A stretch of 48,056 nt of DNA, from the NCBI GenBank assembly GCA_036377075.1, contig DASUZB010000068.1:1-48056 (forward strand), read 5' to 3'. The position numbers and the translations under genes were made by a program. The DNA is from DASUZB01 sp036377075 (GTDB taxonomy: Bacteria; Actinomycetota; CALGFH01). Below the pieces are notes generated by a model. That model was not told where the DNA came from. It was given only the letters and a program-made list of their open reading frames with translations, and ran no database searches. Shown here in pieces: positions 40,673 to 48,056 of the stretch. Within the stretch, counting starts at the first letter, position 1. Each line of letters starts with the position of its first letter.

Positions 40673-42952
40673 TCAGGCCACCGCGTCCAAGGTCCTGATC
40701 CGTGACCGGGACGCCAAGTTCGCCAGGGCGTTCGATCTGCCCGGGTCGAGCCGCAGCCTTCCCCGGGAGCGCTGCTCGAGTGCCTGACCGAGGGCTTGGC
40801 GGGTGGTGAAGCCGAGCAGCACTCGTGCCTCGGTGGCGAAGCCACCCTCGGGGTCGGCGGTCGAGTGCAGCTGGTAGGCCACGCAGCCCCCACGGAACTG
40901 GTCGTACCAGGTGGCGGTGTACGCGCCGCCGAGCTGCTCGGTCCGCTCGTAGCGGCGCACCCCCGGCTGGTCGGACGGCGCACCGACCGTCCCGCTGGTG
41001 TCGCACGCGGCGGTCAGTCGGGCGACCACGACCCCGCGGCCGGCCCGGTCCTGGTCGAGGGTGATGATCGCGTGGCCGGCGTTCACGGCCACGTTGGCGA
41101 CCGTCCACCCGGGCACGCCGGCGCGCAGGCACGGCACCATGCTGGCCGAGGGCACCGCCTGCGCCTCGAGCCATAGCGGCTCGAGCTGCGTGCAGGCGAG
41201 GTTGTGGACGTGCAGGGCCGTCTTGGTCCCAAGGTCGTTCTTGTTGAAGTTGGACGCGACGTTGCCGATGGCGAGCGCCACCACCAGCAGCAGCGACGCC
41301 CACAGCCCGACGCGGCGGGCGCTCCAGCGTTGGATGGAGATCGGCATGGGCGGGCTGGGCAGCAGCCGTACGAACTCGGCGTGCAGGTCGCGGCCCTGGG
41401 CACGCATCATCCGGCGCAGCTGGGACGGCAGCGCGAGCCCGCGGGCGGCGGCGAACCCCTCGCTGACCTCCTGGACGCTGAACAGGCGCAGCGCGCGCTG
41501 GTAGACCCGCTCGGACCCCGCCCGCAGCGCCAGGCAGAGCATCATGTTGGCCAGGTCGACCGCCTGCCGCCAGGGCGAGGGGCGCTGCTCGACGAAGAAC
41601 ACGTCGATCAGCAGCATCCGCCCGTCGCGGACCAGCAGGTTGGCCGGTTTGACGTCGCGGTGGGCCAGCCCGGCGTCCCACAGCCGCCGCACGATCTTGA
41701 GGCCGTCGTCGATCACCCCGTCGGTGACCTCGGCATCGCCGAGCTCGACCGCGCCGTCAAGGAACTCGGTGACCAGCAGGTACTCCCGGTCCGGGGTGAG
41801 CTCCACGAACCCGAACGGCGCGGGGCTGGGCAGCCCGGCGTCGCGCATCACCCGCAGGGCGTAGTCCTCCTGCTGCACCAGCCGCCGCACGGTGTTGAAC
41901 GGCTTCTCGTCCTCGAGCCGGCCGTAGAGCAGCTCCCGGCCGAGCTTGTACCAGCGGTCGGCACGCAAGTGGTTCTGCGCGTAGAGCTTGCCGAACAGGT
42001 AGGTCCCCGCGCTGCCGCCGCCGCGGTCGCCCTTCACCTTGATCCGCAGCGGCGTCGACCCGGCCGAGCCCGACAGGCCGAACGGTTGGACGTCGTCGAC
42101 GACCAGGCCGAGCTGGTCTTCCAGGCCGCGGCGGATCGCCGCGCCGCGGGCGCCCCCCACGTCCAGGTGGGCGGCACGGCTGCGCCGGTAGGCGACGGGG
42201 AAGACCTCGTTGGGGGTGAACACCCGGAAGGCGAGCAGCGGGACCGCGACCCCGATGGCGACGCCGACCAGCGCGTCGGTGGGGGCGTCGGCGCCAAGCG
42301 CCATGCGCCCGAGCGCGGCGAGGGCGACCAGCGCGCCGATGACCAGCTTGCCGAGGTTGCGCCAGCGGCCCTCCGGGACCAGCGTGTACAAGATCCCGAC
42401 GAGTACGAGCGCGACGACGGTGACCTCCAGGGACGGCAGCGCCCAGCCGCCCCAGCCGGTGCGGATGGCGACCCCGAACGGGCGCGGGCGGTGGGCGGCC
42501 GGCCCGAGCAGGTTCTCGGCGAGGTACTCCGCCACCTGCGCGGCGATCAAGAACACGATCAGGTGGCGGAACCGCCGCAGCGCCAGCAACGCCAGCAGCA
42601 GCCCCAAGCCCAGCACTTCGAGCGTCCACCACGAGCTGATCGCCGCCAGCGCGCGGAAACCCCCGACCACCCCGGGGCCGTGCAACCCTCCGAGCCACCG
42701 GACCACCGCGTCGCCGGCAACGGTCACCGGCACGGCCACCCCGCGCACCCCGCCGGCAAACACCCCGACCGACAAGGCCACCAGCACGACCGCAACGACC
42801 AGCCAGCCGACCCCGCTGGTCTGCAAATGGTGGGGCAGCGGCGGCGGCTCCCCCGTGGGCCGCCGACGACGGCGCGACCCGAGCGCCTGCCGAAGAGGAG
42901 GCTGGACCCGTTGGACGCCCGCCTGTGCCGACCGGTCTGCGGGCACGTCCAT
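40673..42952 (-). CDS. PAP2-like membrane domain fused to a protein-kinase-like domain, paralogue A
   Basis: 759 aa from the ATG at 42952 (GGGGAGGGG upstream). It is homologous over its full length to paralogue B (43595-45823). Order: cytoplasmic N-terminus, a PAP2-like helical membrane region (about 50-240), a kinase-like domain (about 280-500) with GKLYAQNHLRADRWYK (beta-3 Lys), AHRDVKPANLLV (catalytic loop) and MLLIDVFF in place of DFG, a TM helix, then an extracytoplasmic C-terminal domain of about 180 residues with paired Cys. PAP2 catalytic His residues are missing: PSGH is replaced around GGWALP and the third motif reads GRMALGADAPTD. Compared with B, it has a Gly-rich insert before the beta-3 Lys, lacks B's GPVGWPVAVG insert and has a longer C-terminus. 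Function unknown; lipid or envelope sensing is a guess. Confidence 0.8.
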   Translation of the reverse strand: MDVPADRSAQAGVQRVQPPLRQALGSRRRRRPTGEPPPLPHHLQTSGVGWLVVAVVLVALSVGVFAGGVRGVAVPVTVAGDAVVRWLGGLHGPGVVGGFRALAAISSWWTLEVLGLGLLLALLALRRFRHLIVFLIAAQVAEYLAENLLGPAAHRPRPFGVAIRTGWGGWALPSLEVTVVALVLVGILYTLVPEGRWRNLGKLVIGALVALAALGRMALGADAPTDALVGVAIGVAVPLLAFRVFTPNEVFPVAYRRSRAAHLDVGGARGAAIRRGLEDQLGLVVDDVQPFGLSGSAGSTPLRIKVKGDRGGGSAGTYLFGKLYAQNHLRADRWYKLGRELLYGRLEDEKPFNTVRRLVQQEDYALRVMRDAGLPSPAPFGFVELTPDREYLLVTEFLDGAVELGDAEVTDGVIDDGLKIVRRLWDAGLAHRDVKPANLLVRDGRMLLIDVFFVEQRPSPWRQAVDLANMMLCLALRAGSERVYQRALRLFSVQEVSEGFAAARGLALPSQLRRMMRAQGRDLHAEFVRLLPSPPMPISIQRWSARRVGLWASLLLVVALAIGNVASNFNKNDLGTKTALHVHNLACTQLEPLWLEAQAVPSASMVPCLRAGVPGWTVANVAVNAGHAIITLDQDRAGRGVVVARLTAACDTSGTVGAPSDQPGVRRYERTEQLGGAYTATWYDQFRGGCVAYQLHSTADPEGGFATEARVLLGFTTRQALGQALEQRSRGRLRLDPGRSNALANLASRSRIRTLDAVA

Positions 42953-43594
42953 GGCCCCTCCCCAACAGCGCAACCAGCCGCGCGACCACGCCACGCCCAC
43001 GGCATGGCTCACCCCGATCAGCCGCTGGCGTGGCCTGCCGGCCACCCCTTCGGCCACGGCGCCCAGGCAACCCGACGGTGCCATGCGCCGATCGCCGATC
43101 AGCGTAGGGGTCCCACGCGACCAGGTCTATCCGATGGTTGACCGCCGCTAGCCGCTACACCACCCGGACCGCGTCGTCCAGCGCAGGTCGAAGAGCAAAC
43201 CCCCGGTCACCGGTCTTCGGCCAGCTCCACAGCGCGGGAGCCGGCCCAGGCTGTCCGCCATCGTGGCGCGGAGCTGTTCCAGCAGCTCGACCTGGTCGGG
43301 GTGCGACCGCAGCCAGGCCAGCGCTGGGATCACGGCGTCCAGGCCGGGATGACGCTGCGGCGTAGGCCGGCGGCGACCTGCTGCCGCCTCTCCTTCTGGT
43401 TCTGGGCGCGCCGCGCACCCCGCGCAGTCGGGCACCCGCGGCGGTCCTGGGCCGAGCCCGCACCCGGGCGCCCGGCGGGCCGCGCGACGGCCTGCAAGCT
43501 GCGATCCGGCAGCGCGTTCTCCGGCTTGACAAGCTGGCAGCCGGCAAGGATGGTGCTTGGTGCCGGCAGAGCTGCCCTGGGGTGGGGAGGGGCC
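42953..43594. other. Intergenic region between the divergent paralogues
   Basis: 642 bp. Both ends carry the same GGGGAGGGGCC ribosome site before ATGGACGTGCCCGC, so each paralogue has its own start here and promoters must lie inside. A minus-strand frame ending at 43148 includes a protein-like stretch (LDAVIPALAWLRSHPDQVELL, LEQLRATMADSLGRLPRC) but no convincing start; it may be a decayed gene. No repeats or other gene found. Confidence 0.4.
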
Positions 43595-45823
43595 ATGGAC
43601 GTGCCCGCCGACCAGTCGGCACGGACGGTTGCCCAGCGGATCCCGCCCGGAACGGTCCGGCAGGCGCGCCGCCGGCGGCCCAGCGGCGAGGCGCCGCCGC
43701 TGCCGCATCACCTGCAAACCAGCGGGGTGAGGTGGCTGATCGCCGCGCTCGCGCTGGTCGCGCTGACGATCGCGGTGTTCGCCCGTGGGCTGCGCGGCCC
43801 CGCCGTCGCCGTGACCGTCGCCGACGACGCGGTGGTAAGGTGGCTGGCCGGGCTTCACGCTCCAGGGCTGGCAGGGACCTTTCGCGCGCTGGCGTTGATC
43901 AGCTCCTGGTGGGTCCTCAACGGGCTGCTGGCGGGGCTGCTGCTGGCGCTGCTGGTGCTGCGGCGCTTCCGGCACCTGATCGTCGTGGTGGTCGTCGCGA
44001 AGCTGCTGAGCCTGATCGTCGAGGCGTGGGTGGGCCCGCTCGCCCAGCGTCCACGGCCGTTCGGGGTCGCGATTCGAGCCGGCTGGGGCGGCTGGGCGCT
44101 GCCGCCGGTGCAGGTCACCTTCCTCGCGGCTGGGCTGGTCATGGCCTTGTACACGCTGGTGCCGGAGGGCCGCTGGCGCAACGCCGGCAAGTGGGCCGCG
44201 GCCGGGCTGGTCGCGCTGGCCGCCCTCGGCCGCATTGCCCTGGGCGCCGACGCCCCCACCGACGTGCTCGTCGCAGCGGCGATCGGGGTGACCCTGCCGC
44301 TGGTTGCCTTCCGCCTGGTTACCCCCAACGAGGTCTTCCCGATCGCCTACCGGCGGGGCCGCGCCGCGCACCTGGACGTCGGCGGGGCGCGGGGGACGGC
44401 GATCCGCCGTGGGCTGGAGGACCAGCTCGGCCTGGTCGTCGAGGAGGTCAAGCCGTTCGGGCTGGCCGGCTCCGGCGGCTCCACGCCGCTGCGCATCACC
44501 CTCAAGGGCGACCCGCCCGCCTACCTGTTCGCCAAGCTGTACGCCCAAAGCCACCTGCGCGCCGACCGCTGGTACAAGCTCGGCCGCGAGCTGCTCTACG
44601 GCCGGCTCGAGGACGAGAAGCCGTTCAACACCGTCCGCCGGCTGGTCCAGCAGGAGGACTACGCCCTGCGGCTGATGCGCGACGCCGGGCTGCCCAGCCC
44701 CACCCCCTTCGGGTTCGTGGAGCTGACCCCCGAGCGGGAGTACCTACTGGTCACCGAGTTCTTCGCCGGCGCGGTCGAGCTCGGCGACGCCCAGGTCACG
44801 GAGGCGATCATCGACGATAGCCTCAAGACCGTGCGCCGGTTGTGGGACGCGGGCTTGGCCCACCGCGACGTCAAGCCCGCGAACCTGCTGGTCCGCGACG
44901 GTCGGGTCCTGCTGATCGACGTGGCCTTCGCCGAGGCCCGTCCCAGCCCCTGGCGGCAGGCGGTGGACCTGGCCAACATGATGCTGTGCCTGGCGCTGCG
45001 CGCCGATCCCGAGCAGGTCTACCGGCGGGCGCTCCGGTTCTTCACGGTGGAGGAGATCACCGAGTCGTTCGCCGCCGCACGCCATGGACCAGTAGGGTGG
45101 CCGGTGGCGGTCGGGCTGGCCGTGCCGTCGCAGCTGCGGCGGATGCTGCGGGAGCGAGGCCGTGACCTGTACGCCAAGTTCGTCCGGCTGCTGCCTGCCC
45201 CGCCGCAGCCGATCCGGGTCCAGCGGTGGAGCGCCCGCCGCATCGGGCTGCTGGCCCTCGTGGCGGTGCTGCTGGCGCTCTTCGGGACAGCCATCGCCGG
45301 AGGGATCGCCAACAGTGAGGCCGGCGCGACGCCGCTGTACGTCGGCAACCTCGGCTGCACCGACTTGGAGCCGCTGTGGTTGGAGGCCCAGGCGGTGCCG
45401 TCGGCGACCCTGGTGCCGTGCGTGCGCGCCCGGCTGCCCGGCTGGACGGTCGCGAGCGTGAGCGTCGACAACGGCCGTACGGGCATCGCCCTGGACAACG
45501 ACCGAGCCGGTCGCGGCGTGATGGTCGTGCGGCTGACCGCTGCCTGCGACCCGGTCGGTGCGGTCGAGGTGCCGTCGGAGGTGCCAGGCGTACGGCGCTA
45601 CGAGCGGGTCGAGGGGCGCTCCGGTGGGTTCACGGCCACCTGGTACGACCGATTCCCGGGTGGCTGCGTGACCTACCGGTTGCACTCGAGGACCGACAGC
45701 GAGGGTGGGTTCGCGATCGAGGCGCCGTCGCTGCTCGGGTTCACGACCCGCGCCTCGCTACGCGAGGCGCTCAGCCAGCGCTCCGGCGGGCGACTCCAGC
45801 TGGATCCGGACGAAGCACGCTGA
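43595..45823 (+). CDS. PAP2-like membrane domain fused to a protein-kinase-like domain, paralogue B
   Basis: 742 aa from the ATG at 43595 (GTGGGGAGGGG upstream). PAP2-like region about 45-240: QRPRPFGVAI keeps the RP of motif 1, but motif 2 PSGH is WALP (167-170) and motif 3 has D219 instead of the catalytic His (GRIALGADAPTD). Kinase-like domain about 285-500: beta-3 K314 (YLFAKLYA), H423-R-D425-VKPAN430 and D442 (LIDVAF), so the essential kinase residues are kept. TM about 548-571, then an outside domain of about 170 residues with Cys pairs (NLGCTDLEPLWLEAQAVPS, LTAACD, FPGGCVTYRL). The kinase could be active while the PAP2 part is not. Related actinobacterial proteins combine PAP2/kinase parts with a flippase-like LPG-synthase region, which is absent here. 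Confidence 0.8.
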   Translation: MDVPADQSARTVAQRIPPGTVRQARRRRPSGEAPPLPHHLQTSGVRWLIAALALVALTIAVFARGLRGPAVAVTVADDAVVRWLAGLHAPGLAGTFRALALISSWWVLNGLLAGLLLALLVLRRFRHLIVVVVVAKLLSLIVEAWVGPLAQRPRPFGVAIRAGWGGWALPPVQVTFLAAGLVMALYTLVPEGRWRNAGKWAAAGLVALAALGRIALGADAPTDVLVAAAIGVTLPLVAFRLVTPNEVFPIAYRRGRAAHLDVGGARGTAIRRGLEDQLGLVVEEVKPFGLAGSGGSTPLRITLKGDPPAYLFAKLYAQSHLRADRWYKLGRELLYGRLEDEKPFNTVRRLVQQEDYALRLMRDAGLPSPTPFGFVELTPEREYLLVTEFFAGAVELGDAQVTEAIIDDSLKTVRRLWDAGLAHRDVKPANLLVRDGRVLLIDVAFAEARPSPWRQAVDLANMMLCLALRADPEQVYRRALRFFTVEEITESFAAARHGPVGWPVAVGLAVPSQLRRMLRERGRDLYAKFVRLLPAPPQPIRVQRWSARRIGLLALVAVLLALFGTAIAGGIANSEAGATPLYVGNLGCTDLEPLWLEAQAVPSATLVPCVRARLPGWTVASVSVDNGRTGIALDNDRAGRGVMVVRLTAACDPVGAVEVPSEVPGVRRYERVEGRSGGFTATWYDRFPGGCVTYRLHSRTDSEGGFAIEAPSLLGFTTRASLREALSQRSGGRLQLDPDEAR

Positions 45824-45948
45824 GCCGGCGAGGCAGGGAAGGTCGTCGCGGTAGGGCAGGCCGTAGCGCCCGCCGTCGCTGTGTGAGTGGTGGTCGGCTA
45901 GGCAGATTGCCAAGAGGATGGTGGCGGTGACCTTGCCGCAGCCGCGCG

Positions 45949-46771
45949 GGCGCTGTTGCATCTGCGATGAGCCCGTCCGGGCCGGCAGACTGCCAGCATG
46001 AGCACGCGCCGTCCTGATCCCGTTCCCAGCGCTCGGTCTGCCTTCGCCGGCTTCTGCTTCCCACCAGACGTCATCGTCCTGGCGGTCCGCTGGTACCTGC
46101 GGTTCGGCCTCTCCTACCGCGATGTCGAGGAGCTGCTGGCCGAGCGGGGCGTCGAGGTCGACCACGTCACCGTCTACCGCTGGGTGGTGCGGTTCACGCC
46201 GCTGTTGGCCGGGGCCGCCCGGCCATGCCGGCACGCCGTGGGCGGCCGCTGGTGGGTGGACGAGACCTACCTGAAGGTCGCTGGCCACTGGCGCTACGTC
46301 TACCGGGCGATCGACCAGTTCGGCCAGGTGATCGACGTGTTCGTGTCACCTCGGCGGGATGCCAGCGCCGCTCGCCGGTTCTTCGAGCGGGCCATCGGTG
46401 CGACCAAGGTCACGCCATCGGAGGTCGTGACCGACTGCGCGCCGACCTACCCGCGGGTGCTCGAAGAGCTGCTGCCAGCAGCCTGGCACCGCACCGATCG
46501 GTACGCCAACAACGGCGTCGAGGCAGACCACGGCCGGCTCAAGGCGAGGCTTCGTCCGATGCGGGGGCTCAAGCAGGACCGCAGCGCCAGCGTGGTCATC
46601 GCCGGGCACGCCTTCGTCCAGAACGTGCGTCGCGGCCACTACGAACTGGCGGCGGAGGCTCCGGTGAAGCGCCGGCTGGCGGTCGCGTTCGCGGAACTCG
46701 CCTTGGTGATCTGACACCGGACCACCGTCACGGCTTCAGCATGCCGCGGACTGACCAGATGCAACAGCGCC
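45949..46771 (+). mobile_element. IS6-family insertion sequence, copy 2 (apparently intact)
   Basis: About 823 bp with perfect 16-bp terminal inverted repeats, GGCGCTGTTGCATCTG at 45949-45964 and its reverse complement at 46756-46771. It encodes one intact transposase. It is inverted relative to copy 1. Flanking octamers (GCCGCGCG and CTCGCCGG) differ, so no target duplication is seen. Confidence 0.9.
45998..46714 (+). CDS. IS6-family DDE transposase
   Basis: 238 aa. N-terminal helix-turn-helix region (GLSYRDVEELLAERGVEVDHVTVYRWV), catalytic D in WWVDETYLKVAGHWRYVYRA, second D in VVTDCAPTYP, and E in NNGVEADHGRLKARLRPMRGLK, all in one frame: the IS6/IS240 DDE core. IS6 elements move by replicative cointegrate formation. 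This copy could drive movement of itself and of the flanked segment. Confidence 0.95.
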   Translation: MSTRRPDPVPSARSAFAGFCFPPDVIVLAVRWYLRFGLSYRDVEELLAERGVEVDHVTVYRWVVRFTPLLAGAARPCRHAVGGRWWVDETYLKVAGHWRYVYRAIDQFGQVIDVFVSPRRDASAARRFFERAIGATKVTPSEVVTDCAPTYPRVLEELLPAAWHRTDRYANNGVEADHGRLKARLRPMRGLKQDRSASVVIAGHAFVQNVRRGHYELAAEAPVKRRLAVAFAELALVI

Positions 46772-46920
46772 CTCGCCGGACGACCTACGGAGGAGTAGGC
46801 CGCTGGGCACCCCTGCGACCAAGGCGCCACGAACGCCGAAGCGCCGGATCGCGAGCCGCTGGAGGGGAAGCCTACCGTGCTCACCGCCGCAGCCGGCCGT
46901 CCGGTTCGACGTGGCGTTGG

Positions 46921-47106
46921 TCAGCGGTTGGTCCACCAGAAGACCGACTGGGTCAGGACCGCCCTCCAGAATTGCTCCTTGCTGAACGGTTCCCGCGGAG
47001 GCCCGTCGCGGGCCTGGTAGTCGTCAAAGCCCGAGCTCTGCAGCCACCGCCAAGCCCGTATAAGCCTGCCAGGCTCGGCGTCCCGGTCGGCGTCACGCCG
47101 TCGCAC
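46921..47106 (-). CDS. Small ORF, hypothetical (possible gene remnant)
   Basis: 61 aa from a GTG at 47106 with GAGGGAGTGG upstream on the minus strand. The composition is protein-like (RAWRWLQSSGFDDYQARDG, FWRAVLTQSVFWWTN) with several Trp and Phe. The frame stays open further upstream, so it may be the 3' end of a larger, broken gene. No family recognised. It lies between IS6 copy 2 and an IS6 fragment, a region of decay. Confidence 0.4.
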   Translation of the reverse strand: MRRRDADRDAEPGRLIRAWRWLQSSGFDDYQARDGPPREPFSKEQFWRAVLTQSVFWWTNR

Positions 47107-47185
47107 CTTGCCACTCCCTCGACCTCGCCCGCCCAGCGGGCGGCCGTCCCAAGTCTCCGCTGCGGTGGGCGCCGGAGCAACGGCG

Positions 47186-47281
47186 CGGCACCCGGCGTCG
47201 GACTGACCGGTATGCCAAGAACCACTTCGAGGTCGATGATGGCCTTGAGGCGAGGCTCCGACCGATGCGCGGGCTCGGGGC
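47186..47281 (+). pseudogene. Fragment of a third IS6-family transposase
   Basis: The codons read RTDRYAKNHFEVDDGLEARL then RPMRGLG, matching RTDRYANNGVEADHGRLKARLRPMRGLK around the catalytic Glu of copy 2. Only about 30 residues are recognisable; both sides are unrelated. It shows that the element inserted here earlier and decayed. Confidence 0.7.
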
Positions 47282-47298
47282 GGGAAGGCTGGGTGGCG

Positions 47299-47911
47299 AT
47301 GGGAGGGAGTGCCGCCTTCCGCCCGGCCGCGTGGGTTAGGGCGGCTGCGAAGGTGGCGTGGCTGGCTGAGCAGCGAGCAGGAGTGTCGCTGGGAGGTCTG
47401 GACGAGCGGCAGGTGCGCCGGAGGGCGTCCCGGCGGCTGGGACGCGCGGTTGTGGGCGACGATCCGGGGCTTGGGGTGCTGCTCGCCGATTTGGCCGAGG
47501 CGCGGCTGACGGCACTGGGACGGCTCTGGCTGCGTAGCGAATTGGTCCGGCGGAGCGTCACCGAGCAGCTGTTGGAGGATGAGATCCGGCGCCATCCACA
47601 GATCGTCGACACGCCGGTGCCGCCGCCGCTGGTGGTGGTGGGTCTGCCGCGGACCGGCACGACGCTGCTGCACGCACTGCTAGGGTGCGACCCGGCCGCG
47701 TTCGCGCTGCCGTTCTGGCAGCTGCGGCGGCCCTACCCGGTCCCGCCGGGTCGGATGGACCGGGCGGCACGGATCGCGCGGGCGGCGGCCATGGCAAGGC
47801 TGGCTTGGTTGATGACGCCTCGGCTGCGGCACATCCATCCGGTCTCGGCTTTGCGCCCCGGAGGAAGACGTGTTCCTGTTCCGCGACACGGGCATGCTGG
47901 CCAGGAGCTGA
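47299..47911 (+). pseudogene. Sulfotransferase 5' fragment with frameshift
   Basis: From the ATG at 47299 the frame encodes a helical N-terminus, then the PAPS-binding loop PLVVVGLPRTGTTLLHALLG (about 115-134) and LPFWQLRRPYPVPPG. After HIHPVSALRP the expected PEEDVFLFRD motif continues only if one C of the CCCC run at 47856-47859 is removed; that frame then stops at 47909-47911 (DTGMLARS, stop). So the gene carries a frameshift and also ends at about half the usual length. The unshifted frame runs on into the aldolase gene, which explains why it seems open. A sequencing error could account for the frameshift but not the early end. Confidence 0.7.
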
Positions 47912-47955
47912 GCGTGCCAAGGACGACACGCCAACCGCTGCGGAAGAGGATCGCC

Positions 47956-48056
47956 ATGCCCATCGCAAGCCCCGAGGCGTACGCGGAGATGCTGGACCGG
48001 GCCAAGGCGGGCGGGTTCGCCTACCCCGCGGTCAACGTGACCTCGTCGGAGACGCT
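47956..48056 (+). CDS. fbaA: Class II fructose-bisphosphate aldolase, 3' end outside window
   Basis: Only the first 33 codons are visible: MPIASPEAYAEMLDRAKAGG then FAYPAVNVTSSET. This is the conserved N-terminus of actinobacterial class II aldolase, which cleaves fructose 1,6-bisphosphate in glycolysis using a metal ion. GAAGAGGA at about 47943-47950 is the ribosome site. It marks the return to housekeeping sequence after the accessory region. Confidence 0.85.
   Translation, partial: MPIASPEAYAEMLDRAKAGGFAYPAVNVTSSET

Larger units (their letters stand above)
39129..46771. mobile_element. Candidate composite structure bounded by inverted IS6 copies
   Basis: Copy 1 (minus, 39129-39950) and copy 2 (plus, 45949-46771) bracket 6 kb with a small membrane protein and the two divergent PAP2-kinase paralogues. 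IS6 family members are known to form pseudo-compound transposons. No outer target duplication is found, so past mobility is inferred only. Independent insertions with later rearrangement explain the data equally well. Confidence 0.4.

Noticed and set aside
43148..43374. Protein-like minus-strand stretch in the spacer between the paralogues
   Set aside because: It has no credible start codon or ribosome site and no recognisable family; noted only in the spacer entry.
39129..46771. Classical compound transposon with target duplication
   Set aside because: The four 8-bp flanks of the two IS copies are all different, so a simple composite insertion is not supported; only a candidate structure is reported.
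38050..48056. Integrated element with attL/attR at tRNA-Tyr
   Set aside because: No integrase gene and no second copy of the tRNA 3' end could be found in the window.
47299..48056. Sulfotransferase-aldolase fusion protein
   Set aside because: The frame is open only because of a frameshift in the sulfotransferase; the aldolase has its own ribosome site and its family-typical N-terminus.

Overview
The window is about 48 kb of very GC-rich DNA with an actinobacterial character. It has an amtB-glnK-glnD operon, a DGPF/ECF sigma pair, TAnnnT -10 boxes 6-8 nt upstream of start codons (leaderless-type promoters), many GTG starts and ATGA stop/start overlaps. I place it in Actinomycetota but cannot name a genus.

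Layout. 1-4379: end of a complex I operon (nuoL partial, nuoM, nuoN), closed by a 14-bp perfect terminator hairpin. 4523-5988: two adjacent SAM methyltransferases. 6153-8940 (minus): three translationally coupled genes, namely a NatA-type ABC ATPase, a NatB-like ABC-2 permease and a two-helix membrane protein with a CARF-type ligand-binding domain. No CRISPR-Cas gene or array is visible, which makes this the most unusual locus here. 9123-13287: short methylguanine-DNA methyltransferase, a NarL-type two-component pair, and a divergent ABC exporter. 13303-18317: large cyclase/AAA/TPR regulator divergent from a chemoreceptor-like protein. 18414-21358: phosphodiesterase and ilvD, convergent. 21427-23956: Ni/Co transporter divergent from arsR-arsM, with readable operators. 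24080-27646: htpX, a YceI-domain protein, yajQ, a GAF protein and a small membrane ORF. 27741-28469: divergent AbrB-type antitoxin / RelE-ParE-like toxin pair. 28528-30783: P1 peptidase, metallophosphoesterase, small membrane protein. 30913-35112: amtB-glnK-glnD. 35263-37843: DGPF protein, ECF sigma factor, methyltransferase. 37990-38071: tRNA-Tyr.

Downstream of the tRNA the content becomes accessory. Two small overlapping genes share a C-terminal AGRDLxV-type motif, and the second is cut by an IS6-family element. Two IS6-family copies in opposite orientation (39129-39950 and 45949-46771) then flank a 6-kb segment. That segment holds a small membrane protein and two divergent paralogues of an unusual membrane protein: degenerate PAP2 core, protein-kinase fold, TM helix and extracytoplasmic tail. 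One transposase is dead through compensating frameshifts, the other looks intact, and a third IS6 fragment lies at 47186-47281. The window ends with a frameshifted sulfotransferase remnant and the first codons of a class II fructose-bisphosphate aldolase.

How the parts work together: the nitrogen operon pairs ammonium uptake with PII signalling and its modifying enzyme. The ars operon pairs sensing with arsenic methylation. The CARF-ABC operon suggests a nucleotide-like signal coupled to a membrane response, but this is inference.
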